DNA of 64,000 nt from Streptomyces nigra (GCF_003074055.1 NZ_CP029043.1:4952501-5016500), one strand, 5' to 3'. Positions 25,824 to 34,605 are shown, numbered from the stretch's first letter. A program made the numbers and translations. The notes: a model not told the origin generated them from the sequence alone.

Positions 25824-26474
25824 ATGGCCCAGCAGGACACCGATCAGCAGCACGCGGGCGTGCTCCCCGTCGACGACGAGGGCTTCGTCATCGACTCGGA
25901 GGACTGCGACGAGCGCGAGCAGGCGTACCGCGAGCGCGGCACCTCGCGGCCCATCACGGTCGTCGGCAACCCGGTCCTCCACAAGGAGTGCAAGGACGTC
26001 ACGGAGTTCGACGACGAACTGCGGCAGCTGGTCGACGACATGTTCGCCTCGCAGCGCACCGCCGAGGGGGTCGGCCTGGCCGCCAACCAGATCGGCGTCG
26101 ACCTGAAGGTCTTCGTCTACGACTGCCCGGACGACGACGGCGTGCGGCACGTCGGTGTCGTCTGCAACCCCAAGCTCGTGGAGCTGCCCGCCGACCGGCG
26201 CCGCCTGGACGACAGCAACGAGGGCTGCCTGTCCGTGCCGACCGCGTACGCCCCGCTGGCCCGCCCGGACTACGCCGAGGTGACCGGCCAGGACGAGAAG
26301 GGCAACCCGATCAAGGTGCGTGGCACGGGCTACTTCGCCCGCTGCCTGCAGCACGAGACGGACCACCTGTACGGCTACCTCTACATCGACCGCCTCTCCA
26401 AGCGGGAGCGCAAGGACGCGCTGCGGCAGATGGCCGAGAACGAGCCGCGCTACCCGGTCGTCGCCAACGACTGA
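25824..26474 (+). CDS. def: Peptide deformylase
   Basis: 216 residues from ATG 25824 with AGGAAAGG about 13 bases upstream. The enzyme removes the formyl group from nascent polypeptides. All three family motifs are intact: GVGLAANQIG (GxGLAAxQ), EGCLSV (metal-ligand Cys) and QHETDHLYG (HExxH metal site). An acidic N-terminal extension of about 40 residues (VDDEGFVIDSEDCDEREQ) is typical of Streptomyces type III-like deformylases. It is not linked to fmt here. A hairpin follows at 26503-26542. Confidence 0.95.
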   Translation: MAQQDTDQQHAGVLPVDDEGFVIDSEDCDEREQAYRERGTSRPITVVGNPVLHKECKDVTEFDDELRQLVDDMFASQRTAEGVGLAANQIGVDLKVFVYDCPDDDGVRHVGVVCNPKLVELPADRRRLDDSNEGCLSVPTAYAPLARPDYAEVTGQDEKGNPIKVRGTGYFARCLQHETDHLYGYLYIDRLSKRERKDALRQMAENEPRYPVVAND

Positions 26475-26502
26475 CCCCCTCGCGCCCACGGGCCGCATCC
26501 GT

Positions 26503-26542
26503 ACGGCGCCCGCCCAGGACCTCCGTCCCGGTCGGGCGCCGT
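26503..26542 (+). terminator. Terminator after def
   Basis: ACGGCGCCCG (26503-26512) pairs with CGGGCGCCGT (26533-26542), 29 bases after the def stop codon. Confidence 0.6.
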
Positions 26543-26737
26543 TCGCGTCTCCGTCATCTGTTCGAGCGCGTCCCGCCGATGACAGCGGGACTGCGGTCCT
26601 GTAGGGGTAGTGAATGATGCAAATCCGTTCCCAGAACGGTCAGTTGTGGTGCTGAATGGAAGTGCGGGGATACACGACGGTGCACGCCCGGCGCAGGGGA
26701 GGGCGTGACCGACCGGCGGGCTGAGAGGGGTTTGTTC

Positions 26738-27823
26738 GTGCATGCTTTCTCACGCGGCACCACATCGACACCGACAGCGGTACCGGTACCACCAGCGCTC
26801 TGTCTTCCGGTGATCGAGGAAGCGTTTCCCAGGCAACTCCATCCCTATTGGCCCCGGCTCCAGGAGAAGACCCGCACCTGGCTCCTCGAAAAACGGCTCA
26901 TGCCGGCCGACAAGGTCGAGGAGTATGCCGACGGCCTCTGCTACACCGACCTCATGGCGGGGTACTACACCGAGGCCCCCGAGGCCGTCCTGCAGGCGAT
27001 AGCCGACTACAGCGCGTGGTTCTTCGTCTGGGACGACCGGCACGACCGCGACATCGTCCACCGCCGGCCGGCCGCCTGGCGGCGGCTGCGGACCCGGCTG
27101 CACACCGCCCTCGACGCGCCCGAGCGGCACCTCGGGCACACCGATCCGCTGGTGGCGGGACTGGCCGACAGCCTCGTACGGCTGTACTCGTTCCTGTCGC
27201 CCGGCTGGAACGCCCGCTTCGCCCGCCACTTCCACGCCGTCATCGAGGCGTACGACCGGGAATTCGTGAACCGCACCGAAGGGCGTATCCCCACTGTCGA
27301 GGAATACCTCGCCCTGCGCCGACTCACCTTCGCCCACCACATCTGGAACGACCTTCTCGAACCGAGCGCGGAACTCGAACTCCCCGACTTCGTGAGAAAG
27401 CATCCCGCATACCGGAGGGCGGCATTACTGAGCCAGGAATTCGCCGCCTGGTACAACGACCTCTGCTCCCTCCCGAAGGAAATAGCGGGCGACGAGGTCC
27501 ACAATCTCGGCATCAGTCTCGTCACCCATGAACGGCTGACCCTGGAAGAGGCCATCGTCGAAATGCGGCACCGCATCGACGGGTGTGTCTCCGCATTCCT
27601 CGTCGCCGAACGCGACGCCCTGGTGTTCGCCGACTCCCTCGCCGACGGCACCCGGTACGGAAAGGAACTCGGTACCGCCGTGCGCACCTGCGTCGGCAAT
27701 ATGCGCAACTGGTTCAGCTCGGTCTACTGGTTCCACCACGAGTCCGGCCGGTACAAGGTCGACAGCTGGGACGACCGGTCCACGCCCCCGTACGTCAGCA
27801 ACGAAGCGGCAGGTGAGAAATGA
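26738..27823 (+). CDS. cyc1: Epi-isozizaene synthase (class I sesquiterpene cyclase)
   Basis: 361 residues from GTG 26738, preceded by GAGAGGGG; this is exactly the length of the S. coelicolor enzyme. It cyclises farnesyl diphosphate to epi-isozizaene, precursor of the antibiotic albaflavenone. Magnesium-binding motifs fall at the canonical positions: D99DRHD103 in FFVWDDRHDRD, and the NSE triad N240-S244-E248 in YNDLCSLPKE. Aromatic cavity residues F95, F96, F198 and W203 are also present. It overlaps the downstream P450 gene by four bases (ATGA). About 260 bp of non-coding DNA upstream should contain its promoter. Confidence 0.96.
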   Translation: MHAFSRGTTSTPTAVPVPPALCLPVIEEAFPRQLHPYWPRLQEKTRTWLLEKRLMPADKVEEYADGLCYTDLMAGYYTEAPEAVLQAIADYSAWFFVWDDRHDRDIVHRRPAAWRRLRTRLHTALDAPERHLGHTDPLVAGLADSLVRLYSFLSPGWNARFARHFHAVIEAYDREFVNRTEGRIPTVEEYLALRRLTFAHHIWNDLLEPSAELELPDFVRKHPAYRRAALLSQEFAAWYNDLCSLPKEIAGDEVHNLGISLVTHERLTLEEAIVEMRHRIDGCVSAFLVAERDALVFADSLADGTRYGKELGTAVRTCVGNMRNWFSSVYWFHHESGRYKVDSWDDRSTPPYVSNEAAGEK

Positions 27824-29202
27824 CCGTCGAGTCCGTACCCCCGGGAACCGGCTCCCGTCCGTCCTCCGAACTGCGCGAGCCGCCCCTCGCCGGCGGCGGG
27901 GTCCCCGTACTGCGCCACGCCTGGCGCATGGTCCGAGATCCCCTGGCCTTCATGTCCGGGCTGCGCGACCACGGCGAGGTCGTCCGCCTGAGGCTCGGCC
28001 CGAAGACCCTGTACGCCGTCACCAGCCCCGAACTCACCGGGGCACTGGCGCTGAGCACCGACTTCGAGATCGCCGGGCCGCTGTGGGAGTCGCTGGAGGA
28101 GTTGCTCGGCAAGGAGGGCGTGGCCACCGCGAACGGGCCCCGGCACCGCCGTCAGCGCCGCACCATGCAGCCCGCGTTCCGGCTCGACGCCATCCCCGGC
28201 TACGCGCCGGTCATGGAGGAGGAGGCACACGCGCTCACCGGGCGGTGGCAGGCCGGCGAGATCATCGACTGCACCACCGAGGCCTTCCGGATCGCCGTGC
28301 GCGTCGCCGCCCGCTGCCTGCTGCGCGGGGCGTACATGGACGAACGCGCCGAGCGGCTGTCCGCGGCGCTCGACACGCTCTTCCGGGGCATGTACCGGCG
28401 GATGGTGATCCCACTCGGGCCGCTTTACAGGCTGCCGCTCCCGGCCAACCGCCGATTCAACGGAGCCCTGGCCGATTTCCATCTCATCGTCGACGAGATC
28501 GTCGCCGAACGCCGGGCATCCGGTCAAAGGCCGAACGATTTGCTGACGGCATTGCTGGAGGCCACGGACGGCAATGGCGACCCCATTGGCGAGCAGGAGA
28601 TCCACGACCAGGTCGTCGCCATTCTGACCGCAGGGGCCGAAACCGTGGGGTCCACGATCATGTGGCTGCTCCATGTCCTCGCCGAGCACCCGGAACACGC
28701 CGACAAGGTGCGCGCGGAAGTTGAATCCGTGACCGCCGGCCGGCCGGTGGCATTCGAGGACGTCCGCGCCCTGCGGCACACCAACAATGTCGTGATCGAG
28801 GCAATGCGGCTGCGGCCCGCGATCTGGATTCTCACCCGGCGCGCGGTCGCCGACACCGAACTCGGTGGCTATCGCATTCCGGCCGGGTCCGACATCGTCT
28901 ACAGCCCGTACGCGGTCCAGCGCGACCCGCGGTCCTACACCGACCACCTCCGGTTCGACCCGGACCGCTGGCTGCCGGAGCGGGCGAAGGAGGTGCCGAA
29001 GTACGCCATGACGCCGTTCGGCGTCGGTAACCGCAAGTGCCCGAGCGACCACTTGTCGATGGCGCTGCTGACACTCGTCACGGCGGCGCTGGCGACCTCG
29101 TACCACTTCGAGCAGACACCCGGCTCGAAGGACGGGACCAGGGTCGGCATCACCCTCCACCCGCACGACCTGAGACTGCGGACGACACCCCGTAGCCCTT
29201 AG
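27820..29202 (+). CDS. cyp170A1: Cytochrome P450 CYP170A-type, albaflavenone synthase
   Basis: 460 residues. P450 landmarks: I-helix AGAETVGSTIMWLL (271-284), ExxR in EAMRLRPAIW, and the haem-thiolate loop FGVGNRKCPSDH. It oxidises epi-isozizaene in two steps, through albaflavenol to albaflavenone. CYP170A1 of S. coelicolor also has a second terpene synthase site (farnesene formation) using a DDxxD-like motif near residues 253-257; the equivalent segment here is D250-G-N-G-D254, so the second Asp is Gly. Translation is coupled to cyc1. Its stop overlaps the convergent nrdS stop codon, with no room for a terminator. Confidence 0.95.
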   Translation: MTVESVPPGTGSRPSSELREPPLAGGGVPVLRHAWRMVRDPLAFMSGLRDHGEVVRLRLGPKTLYAVTSPELTGALALSTDFEIAGPLWESLEELLGKEGVATANGPRHRRQRRTMQPAFRLDAIPGYAPVMEEEAHALTGRWQAGEIIDCTTEAFRIAVRVAARCLLRGAYMDERAERLSAALDTLFRGMYRRMVIPLGPLYRLPLPANRRFNGALADFHLIVDEIVAERRASGQRPNDLLTALLEATDGNGDPIGEQEIHDQVVAILTAGAETVGSTIMWLLHVLAEHPEHADKVRAEVESVTAGRPVAFEDVRALRHTNNVVIEAMRLRPAIWILTRRAVADTELGGYRIPAGSDIVYSPYAVQRDPRSYTDHLRFDPDRWLPERAKEVPKYAMTPFGVGNRKCPSDHLSMALLTLVTAALATSYHFEQTPGSKDGTRVGITLHPHDLRLRTTPRSP

Positions 29203-30164
29203 GCGGCCTCGGGTCCCTTGAACGTGCGCCGGTAGGCCTGGGGGGTCGTCCCGAGGGCCCGTACGAACTGGTGGCGGAGCGCGGCGGCCGTGCCGAACCC
29301 GGTCCGGCCGGCGATCGCGTCCACCGTCTCGTCCGTCGCCTCCAGCAACTGCTGGGCCAGCAGGACCCGTTGCCGCAGGATCCAGCGGTAGGGGGTGGTG
29401 CCGGTCTCCTGCTGGAAGCGGCGGGCGAAGGTCCGCGGGGACATCAGCGCGCGCTCGGCGAGCTGCTCGACGGTGACGTCCTCGTCTAGGTGCCGCTCCA
29501 TCCAGGCCAGCACCTCGCCGACGGTGTCGCAGGAGGAGGCGGGCAGCGGGCGCTCGATGTACTGGGCCTGGCCGCCGTCCCGGTGGGGCGGCACCACCAT
29601 CCGCCGGGCGATCTTGTTGGCGACCTCCGGGCCCTGCTCCTTGCGCACCAGGTGCAGACAGGCGTCGATGCCGGCGGCGGTGCCGGCGCTGGTGATCACC
29701 GGCCCCTCGTCGACGTAGAGCACATCGGGCTCGACCGTCGTCCGGGGGTGCCGCCGCGCCAGCTCCTCGGCATGCCGCCAGTGCACACTGCACCGCCGTC
29801 CGTCGAGCAGGCCCGCCGCTCCCAGCATGAAGACCCCGGAGCAGACGCTGAGCACCCGGGCGCCCCGGTCGACCGCCCTGACCAGGGCGTCCAGCAGCTC
29901 GGGCGGAAAGTCACGGGTGAGGTAGTCGTTCCCGGCCGGCACCGCGATCAGGTCCGCCTCCTCCAGCCGCTCCAGACCGTACGGGGTGGAGAGGGTCAGC
30001 CCGCCGGCGTGGGTGCCCAGCGTCGGCCCCTCGGCCGAGACGACCGCGAAGTCGTACGTGGGCAGGCCCTCGTCGCTGCGGTCGATGCCGAACACCTCGC
30101 AGACCACACCGAGTTCGAAGGGGTGTACGCCGTCCAGCAGGACGGCCGCCACGTTCTTCAGCAT
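29199..30164 (-). CDS. nrdS: DJ-1/PfpI-AraC fusion regulator (GlxA family), nrdS
   Basis: 321 residues from ATG 30164. The N-terminal class I glutamine amidotransferase-like domain (1-200) has a nucleophile-elbow Cys in VLSVCSGVFMLG. The C-terminal AraC DNA-binding domain has two helix-turn-helix motifs (LAERALMSPRTFARRFQQETG, AIAGRTGFGTAAALRHQF). I recall an AraC-like gene, nrdS, as third cistron of the class Ia ribonucleotide reductase operon in S. coelicolor; position and strand agree, although 244 bp separate it from nrdB. The signal it senses is unknown. Confidence 0.85.
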   Translation of the reverse strand: MLKNVAAVLLDGVHPFELGVVCEVFGIDRSDEGLPTYDFAVVSAEGPTLGTHAGGLTLSTPYGLERLEEADLIAVPAGNDYLTRDFPPELLDALVRAVDRGARVLSVCSGVFMLGAAGLLDGRRCSVHWRHAEELARRHPRTTVEPDVLYVDEGPVITSAGTAAGIDACLHLVRKEQGPEVANKIARRMVVPPHRDGGQAQYIERPLPASSCDTVGEVLAWMERHLDEDVTVEQLAERALMSPRTFARRFQQETGTTPYRWILRQRVLLAQQLLEATDETVDAIAGRTGFGTAAALRHQFVRALGTTPQAYRRTFKGPEAA

Positions 30165-30256
30165 GGTGCCATTGTGCCTCGCGGATGGCAGTAAATCGAG
30201 GGTGTGCGGCAGTCCTGCCACTGTTCGACAGGAGTGTCCGGCGCGACAGTGGTGTC

Positions 30257-30496
30257 ATGACTACGGAACAGACACAGACACTGCTCGCCATGGCCGTCGT
30301 GCTCGGGATGTTCGTCCTCCTGGTCCTCCCCTCGGTGATCGGGATCGTGCACGACCGCCGCATCGACCGTCAGATCAGGGAGGCCCAGGAGCGCGACGCG
30401 GTCCGGACTCAGAAGTCCTCGTCCAGGTCGACGGTGCCCTCCACCGCCACCTGGTACGCCGAGGGACGCCGCTCGAAGAAGTTGGTCAACTCCTGA
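30257..30496 (+). CDS. Small membrane protein, overlapping nrdB antisense
   Basis: 79 residues from ATG 30257. One strong membrane helix (LLAMAVVLGMFVLLVLPSVIGIV) is followed by a charged helix (HDRRIDRQIREAQERDAVR), a believable small membrane protein. The last 88 bases (30409-30496) are antisense to the 3' end of nrdB, and that C-terminal stretch (SSSRSTVPSTATWYAEGRRS) may be read-through without function. It lies on the opposite strand inside the proposed nrdABS operon. The ribosome site is weak, so existence is uncertain. Confidence 0.45.
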   Translation: MTTEQTQTLLAMAVVLGMFVLLVLPSVIGIVHDRRIDRQIREAQERDAVRTQKSSSRSTVPSTATWYAEGRRSKKLVNS

Positions 30497-31425
30497 ACCC
30501 CCTGCAGCTCCATGAAGGAGAAGGGGTTCTCGGAGCCGTACACCGGGGCGAAGCCGAGGCGGGTCAGCCGCTGGTCGGCGACGCACTCCAGGTACTGCCG
30601 CATCGAGTCGGTGTTCATGCCCGGGAGGCCGTCACCACACAGGTCGCGCGCGAACTGCAGCTCGGCCTCGACGGCCTCCTTCAGCATGTCGGTGACCTGC
30701 TGCTGGAGCCGGTCGTCGAACAGCTCCGGCTCCTCCTTGCGGACCGTGTCGACCACGTCGAACGCGAACGACATGTGCATGGTCTCGTCCCGGAACACCC
30801 AGTTGGTGCCGGTCGCGAGGCCGTGCAGCAGGCCCCGGCTGCGGAACCAGTAGACGTAGGCGAAGGCCCCGTAGAAGAACAGGCCCTCGATGCAGGCGGC
30901 GAAGCAGATCAGGTTGAGCAGGAACCGCCGGCGGTCGGACTGCGACTCCAGCCGGTCCAGCTTCTCCACCGAGTCCATCCAGCGGAAGCAGAACTCGGCC
31001 TTCTCACGGATCGACGGGATGTTCTCCACCGCCGCGAACGCCGCCGCCCGGTCCTCCGGATCGGGGAGGTAGGTGTCCAGCAGCGTCAGATAGAACTGGA
31101 CGTGCACGGCCTCCTCGAACAGCTGGCGCGACAGATACAGCCGCGCCTCCGGGGAGTTGATGTGCTTGTACAGGGTCAGCACCAGATTGTTCGCGACGAT
31201 CGAGTCACCGGTCGCGAAGAACGCCACCAGCCGCCCGATCAGGTGCTGTTCGGCCGGGGTCAGCTTCGCGAGGTCGGCGACGTCCGAGTGGAGGTCGACC
31301 TCCTCGACGGTCCAGGTGTTCTTGATCGCGTCCCGGTAGCGCTCGTAGAAGTCCGGGTAGCGCATGGGGCGCAGGGTCAGCTCGAAGCCGGGGTCGAGCA
31401 GGTTCTTGGTCGTGCTGGTGGTCAC
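30409..31425 (-). CDS. nrdB: Class Ia ribonucleotide reductase small subunit NrdB
   Basis: 338 residues from GTG 31425, which overlaps the nrdA stop (GTGA). The protein houses the di-iron tyrosyl radical. The radical site is recognisable as EEAVHVQFYLTLL, matching HxxxY of NrdB proteins, so the Tyr is retained. Other iron-ligand helices contain CFRWMDSVEK, ACIEGLFFYGAFAYVYWF and RDETMHMSFAFD. The acidic C-terminus ending VDLDEDF is the docking tail for NrdA. It is the second gene of the cobalamin-regulated operon. Confidence 0.94.
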   Translation of the reverse strand: MTTSTTKNLLDPGFELTLRPMRYPDFYERYRDAIKNTWTVEEVDLHSDVADLAKLTPAEQHLIGRLVAFFATGDSIVANNLVLTLYKHINSPEARLYLSRQLFEEAVHVQFYLTLLDTYLPDPEDRAAAFAAVENIPSIREKAEFCFRWMDSVEKLDRLESQSDRRRFLLNLICFAACIEGLFFYGAFAYVYWFRSRGLLHGLATGTNWVFRDETMHMSFAFDVVDTVRKEEPELFDDRLQQQVTDMLKEAVEAELQFARDLCGDGLPGMNTDSMRQYLECVADQRLTRLGFAPVYGSENPFSFMELQGVQELTNFFERRPSAYQVAVEGTVDLDEDF

Positions 31426-33776
31426 TGGCAGGCCTCGCAGGACTCGGGGTTCTCAAGGGAGCAGGCGACGGCCTCGGGGTCGGCGGCCTGCTGGACGGGG
31501 ACGGTGGCGCGGGCCGCGCGGGCGATCCTCGTCGCCGGGCGGGAGCGCAGGTAGTACGTGGTCTTCAGCCCCTGCTTCCAGGCGTACGCGTACATCGAGG
31601 AGAGCTTCCCGATGGTCGGCGTCTCCAGGAACAGGTTCAGGGACTGCGACTGGTCGAGGAACGGCGTGCGTGCCGCCGCCATGTCGATCAGGCCGCGCTG
31701 CGGGATCTCCCACGCCGTGCGGTACAGCGCCCGTACGTCCGCCGGGATCCACGCGAAGTCCTGCACCGAGCCGTTGGCCTCGCGCAGCGCCTCACGGGTG
31801 CGGGCGTCCCACACGCCGAGCCGCTTCAGCTCCTCCACCAGATACGAGTTGACCTGGAGGAACTCGCCGGACAGCGTCTCGCGCTTGAACAGGTTGGAGA
31901 CCTGCGGCTCGATGCACTCGTAGACACCGGCGATCGACGCGATCGTGGCGGTCGGGGCGATGGCCAGCAGCAGCGAGTTGCGCAGGCCGGTGGTGGCGAG
32001 GCGGTCGCGCAGCGCGGCCCAGCGCTCGGGCCAGGTCAGCTCCACGTCGTAGTGGTCGGGGTGCAGCACGCCCTGGGCGGTGCGCGTCTTCTCCCAGGCC
32101 GGCACCGGCCCTTCGCGCTCGGCGAGGTCGGCGGACGCCTCGTACGCGGCGAGCATGACGCGCTCGGCGATCCGCGTGGACAGCGCCTTCGCCTCGGGCG
32201 AGTCGAAGGGCAGCCGCAGCTGGAAGAAGACGTCCTGCAGACCCATCGCGCCCAGACCCACCGGGCGCCACCGGGCGTTGGAGCGGCCGGCCTGCTCGGT
32301 CGGGTAGAAGTTGATGTCCACGACCCGGTCGAGGAACGTGACGGCCGTGCGGACCGTCTCGTCCAGGCGCTCCCAGTCGATGTCCCCGTCGCGCACGAAG
32401 GCGCCGAGGTTGACCGAGCCGAGGTTGCAGACCGCCGTCTCCCCGTCGTCCGTGACCTCCAGGATCTCGGTGCACAGGTTGGAGGAGTGCACGACGTGCC
32501 CGGGCAGGGCGGTCTGGTTGGCGGTCCGGTTGGCGGCGTCCTTGAAGGTCATCCAGCCGTTGCCGGTCTGCGCGAGGGTGCGCATCATCCGGCCGTACAG
32601 CTCGCGGGCCGGGAGGGTCTTGCGCGCGAGGCCCTCCGCCTCGGCCGCGCGGTAGGCCGCGTCGAACTCCTCGCCCCACAGATCGACCAGCTCGGGCACG
32701 TCGGCGGGGGAGAACAGGCTCCACGGCCGGTCGGCCTCGACCCGGCGCATGAACTCGTCCGGCACCCAGTGCGCGAGGTTCAGATTGTGTGTACGGCGGG
32801 CGTCCTCACCGGTGTTGTCCCGCAGCTCCAGGAACTCCTCGATGTCGGAGTGCCAGGTCTCCAGGTACACCGCCGCCGCGCCCTTGCGCCGCCCGCCCTG
32901 GTTCACGGCCGCCACGGAGGCGTCCAGCGTCTTCAGGAACGGGACGATGCCGTTGGAGTGCCCGTTGGTGCCCCGGATCAGCGAACCCCGGGAGCGGATG
33001 CGGGAGTACGACAGCCCGATGCCGCCGGCGTGCTTGGAGAGCCGGGCGACCTGGTGGTAGCGGTCGTAGATCGAGTCCAGCTCGTCCTTGGGGGAGTCCA
33101 GGAGGTAGCAGGACGACATCTGGGGGTGCCGGGTGCCGGAGTTGAAGAGCGTGGGGGAGGACGGCAGGTACTCCAGGCGGCTCATCAGCCGGTACAGCGC
33201 GGCGACCTCGTCCACCGCCGAGGAGGTGTCGTCCGCGGCGAGGCCGGAGGCGACCCTCAGCAGGAAGTGCTGGGGCGTCTCGATCACCTTGCGGGTGTGC
33301 GGATGCCGCAGCAGATAGCGGCTGTAGAGGGTGCGCAGGCCGAAGTAGCCGAAGCGGTCGTCGGCGGCGGGGTCGACGAGCGCGTCGAGCCGGTCCGCGT
33401 GCGTCCGCGCGAACGCGGCGGTCCGGTCGGCGATCAGGCCCTCGCGGTGCCCGGTCGCGACCGACCCCGTGAAGCTCGTGACGCCCTGCGAGGCGGCCTC
33501 GGCGGCGATGGAGAGGGTGAGCAGCCGCGCGGCCAGCCGGCTGTACGCCGGGTCCTCGGAGATGAGACCGGCCGCCGCCTCGGTGGCGAGCTCGCGCAGC
33601 TCCGCCTCGTCGGCCCGCGCGGACCGGCCGCGCAGCGCGGCGGCGGCGACCCGGCCGGGGTCGGCGTCGGGGAGGTCGGCGGTCAGCTCGGTCAGGGTCC
33701 GCAACAGCGCGGCACCGGGACCGTCGTTCTCCGGTTCGGCCGCCGCTGAGGCCGGTTCGGCTGGCGCGATGGTCAC
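31422..33776 (-). CDS. nrdA: Class Ia ribonucleotide reductase large subunit NrdA
   Basis: 784 residues from GTG 33776, preceded by GGGAGAG; an upstream in-frame start at 33800 lacks support. It reduces ribonucleoside diphosphates. Seen are the substrate-site segment RHPQMSSCYLLDS (first active-site Cys), the finger-loop region TGNGWMTFKDAANRTANQ, the NLCTEI segment with the thiyl-radical Cys, and the C-terminal redox tail CEACQ. The N-terminus has no canonical ATP-cone sequence that I can recognise. Expression should be shut down by adenosylcobalamin via the riboswitch upstream, so that the B12-dependent class II enzyme takes over. Confidence 0.95.
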   Translation of the reverse strand: MTIAPAEPASAAAEPENDGPGAALLRTLTELTADLPDADPGRVAAAALRGRSARADEAELRELATEAAAGLISEDPAYSRLAARLLTLSIAAEAASQGVTSFTGSVATGHREGLIADRTAAFARTHADRLDALVDPAADDRFGYFGLRTLYSRYLLRHPHTRKVIETPQHFLLRVASGLAADDTSSAVDEVAALYRLMSRLEYLPSSPTLFNSGTRHPQMSSCYLLDSPKDELDSIYDRYHQVARLSKHAGGIGLSYSRIRSRGSLIRGTNGHSNGIVPFLKTLDASVAAVNQGGRRKGAAAVYLETWHSDIEEFLELRDNTGEDARRTHNLNLAHWVPDEFMRRVEADRPWSLFSPADVPELVDLWGEEFDAAYRAAEAEGLARKTLPARELYGRMMRTLAQTGNGWMTFKDAANRTANQTALPGHVVHSSNLCTEILEVTDDGETAVCNLGSVNLGAFVRDGDIDWERLDETVRTAVTFLDRVVDINFYPTEQAGRSNARWRPVGLGAMGLQDVFFQLRLPFDSPEAKALSTRIAERVMLAAYEASADLAEREGPVPAWEKTRTAQGVLHPDHYDVELTWPERWAALRDRLATTGLRNSLLLAIAPTATIASIAGVYECIEPQVSNLFKRETLSGEFLQVNSYLVEELKRLGVWDARTREALREANGSVQDFAWIPADVRALYRTAWEIPQRGLIDMAAARTPFLDQSQSLNLFLETPTIGKLSSMYAYAWKQGLKTTYYLRSRPATRIARAARATVPVQQAADPEAVACSLENPESCEACQ

Positions 33777-33889
33777 GTGAGGCTCTCCCTCGCTCGGCAC
33801 AGGGCCTTGCGGAGGGCAGGGGGCAGCTCACGAGCGCACGGGGCGTCGCGTCCACCGGCCCATTCCACGAGGCCCGGACGTCTGGGCGC

Positions 33890-34012
33890 ACCGGCCGGGT
33901 GGCCGGGACGCACTGTCGGCAGGTCCTCGGACTGACCATGTGCACGGAACATGCACAAGTACACCGTTGCGGGACAGTTCCGGATTCGCACCGGATTCCC
34001 CTGCGGCGACAG
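33890..34012 (-). promoter_or_regulatory. Adenosylcobalamin (B12) riboswitch in nrdA leader
   Basis: On the minus strand the conserved core GGTGCGAATCCGGAACTG, continuing TCCCGCAACGGT, occupies 33992-33963. The B12 box AGTCCGAGGACCTGCC occupies 33933-33918. Order and spacing match the cobalamin riboswitch aptamer. A GC-rich arm (about 33860-33905, with GGCCGGGTGGCCGG) follows and may be the expression platform. The nrdA start lies about 110-140 bases further on. This agrees with the reported B12 control of the Streptomyces nrdABS operon. Confidence 0.9.
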
Positions 34013-34021
34013 CGAGCATGA

Positions 34022-34067
34022 GCATACATCTTGTGCTCGCCCGTCGCGCCACCCCTAGATGTTGTGG
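34022..34067 (-). promoter_or_regulatory. Two candidate NrdR boxes upstream of nrdA
   Basis: GCATACATCTTGTGCT (34022-34037) and CCCCTAGATGTTGTGG (34052-34067) share the right half-site AT(C/G)TTGTG and are offset by exactly 30 bp, about three helical turns. NrdR, the ribonucleotide-reductase repressor, binds paired boxes of this kind. The left half-sites are less well conserved. Confidence 0.6.
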
Positions 34068-34077
34068 CGTGGTGGTG

Positions 34078-34584
34078 TCAGAGCGTCAACTCATAGGTGA
34101 CGAGCGTGAGGTCGAGGAGCTCCGGCACGGGGTTCCAGTCCCGTTCCGGGGTGCGGACGAAGCCCAGACGCTCGTAGATGCGATGGGCGCTGTACATGGT
34201 GGGCTGGGAGGAGAGGACCACGCGTACACAGCCCTCCGTGGCGCGGGCGCGGTCCAGGCAGGCGCGTACGAGCGCCTCGCCGGCGCCGCGTCCCCGGGCC
34301 GCCCGGTCGACGGCGAGCATCCGGATCTCCGCCTCGCCGGGCCCGGCCAGATCCGCCATCGGGCCGCTGCCCGAGACGAAGGTCACGCCGCCGAGGACAC
34401 GGTCGCGCTCGACAGCGACGAGTACCTCGGCGGCCGCCGCGCGCCTGGCCACGTCCTTGAGCTCATGGAGATAGGAGTCGTCCTCGCCGAAGTCCAGCAG
34501 TCCGTCCCGTAGATAGGCCTCTGCGGTGATCTCCCCGAGGATGCCGTACTCCCCGGGGGCCGCCGGCCGGATCACGATGTCCAT
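34078..34584 (-). CDS. GNAT-family N-acetyltransferase
   Basis: 168 residues from ATG 34584. The fold's acetyl-CoA loop is seen as RAARGRGAGEALVRACL (about 93-109), preceded by the beta4 strand IRMLAVD and followed by MYSAHRIYERLGFVRTPERDW. The acceptor substrate cannot be inferred. It lies upstream of the nrdA control region on the same strand, but the riboswitch leader separates the transcripts. Confidence 0.88.
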   Translation of the reverse strand: MDIVIRPAAPGEYGILGEITAEAYLRDGLLDFGEDDSYLHELKDVARRAAAAEVLVAVERDRVLGGVTFVSGSGPMADLAGPGEAEIRMLAVDRAARGRGAGEALVRACLDRARATEGCVRVVLSSQPTMYSAHRIYERLGFVRTPERDWNPVPELLDLTLVTYELTL

Positions 34585-34605
34585 GCCGCCGAGTCTGCCG
34601 CAGGA

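Noticed and set aside
26738..29202. Larger terpene biosynthetic cluster
   Set aside because: Only the cyclase and P450 are present; the flanking genes (def, nrdS) are housekeeping, and the prenyl synthase at 55061 is 26 kb away and more plausibly linked to EshA.
32052..33749. 565-codon plus-strand frame opposite nrdA
   Set aside because: Mirror of NrdA codons with no domain signature; NrdA motifs on the minus strand are unambiguous.
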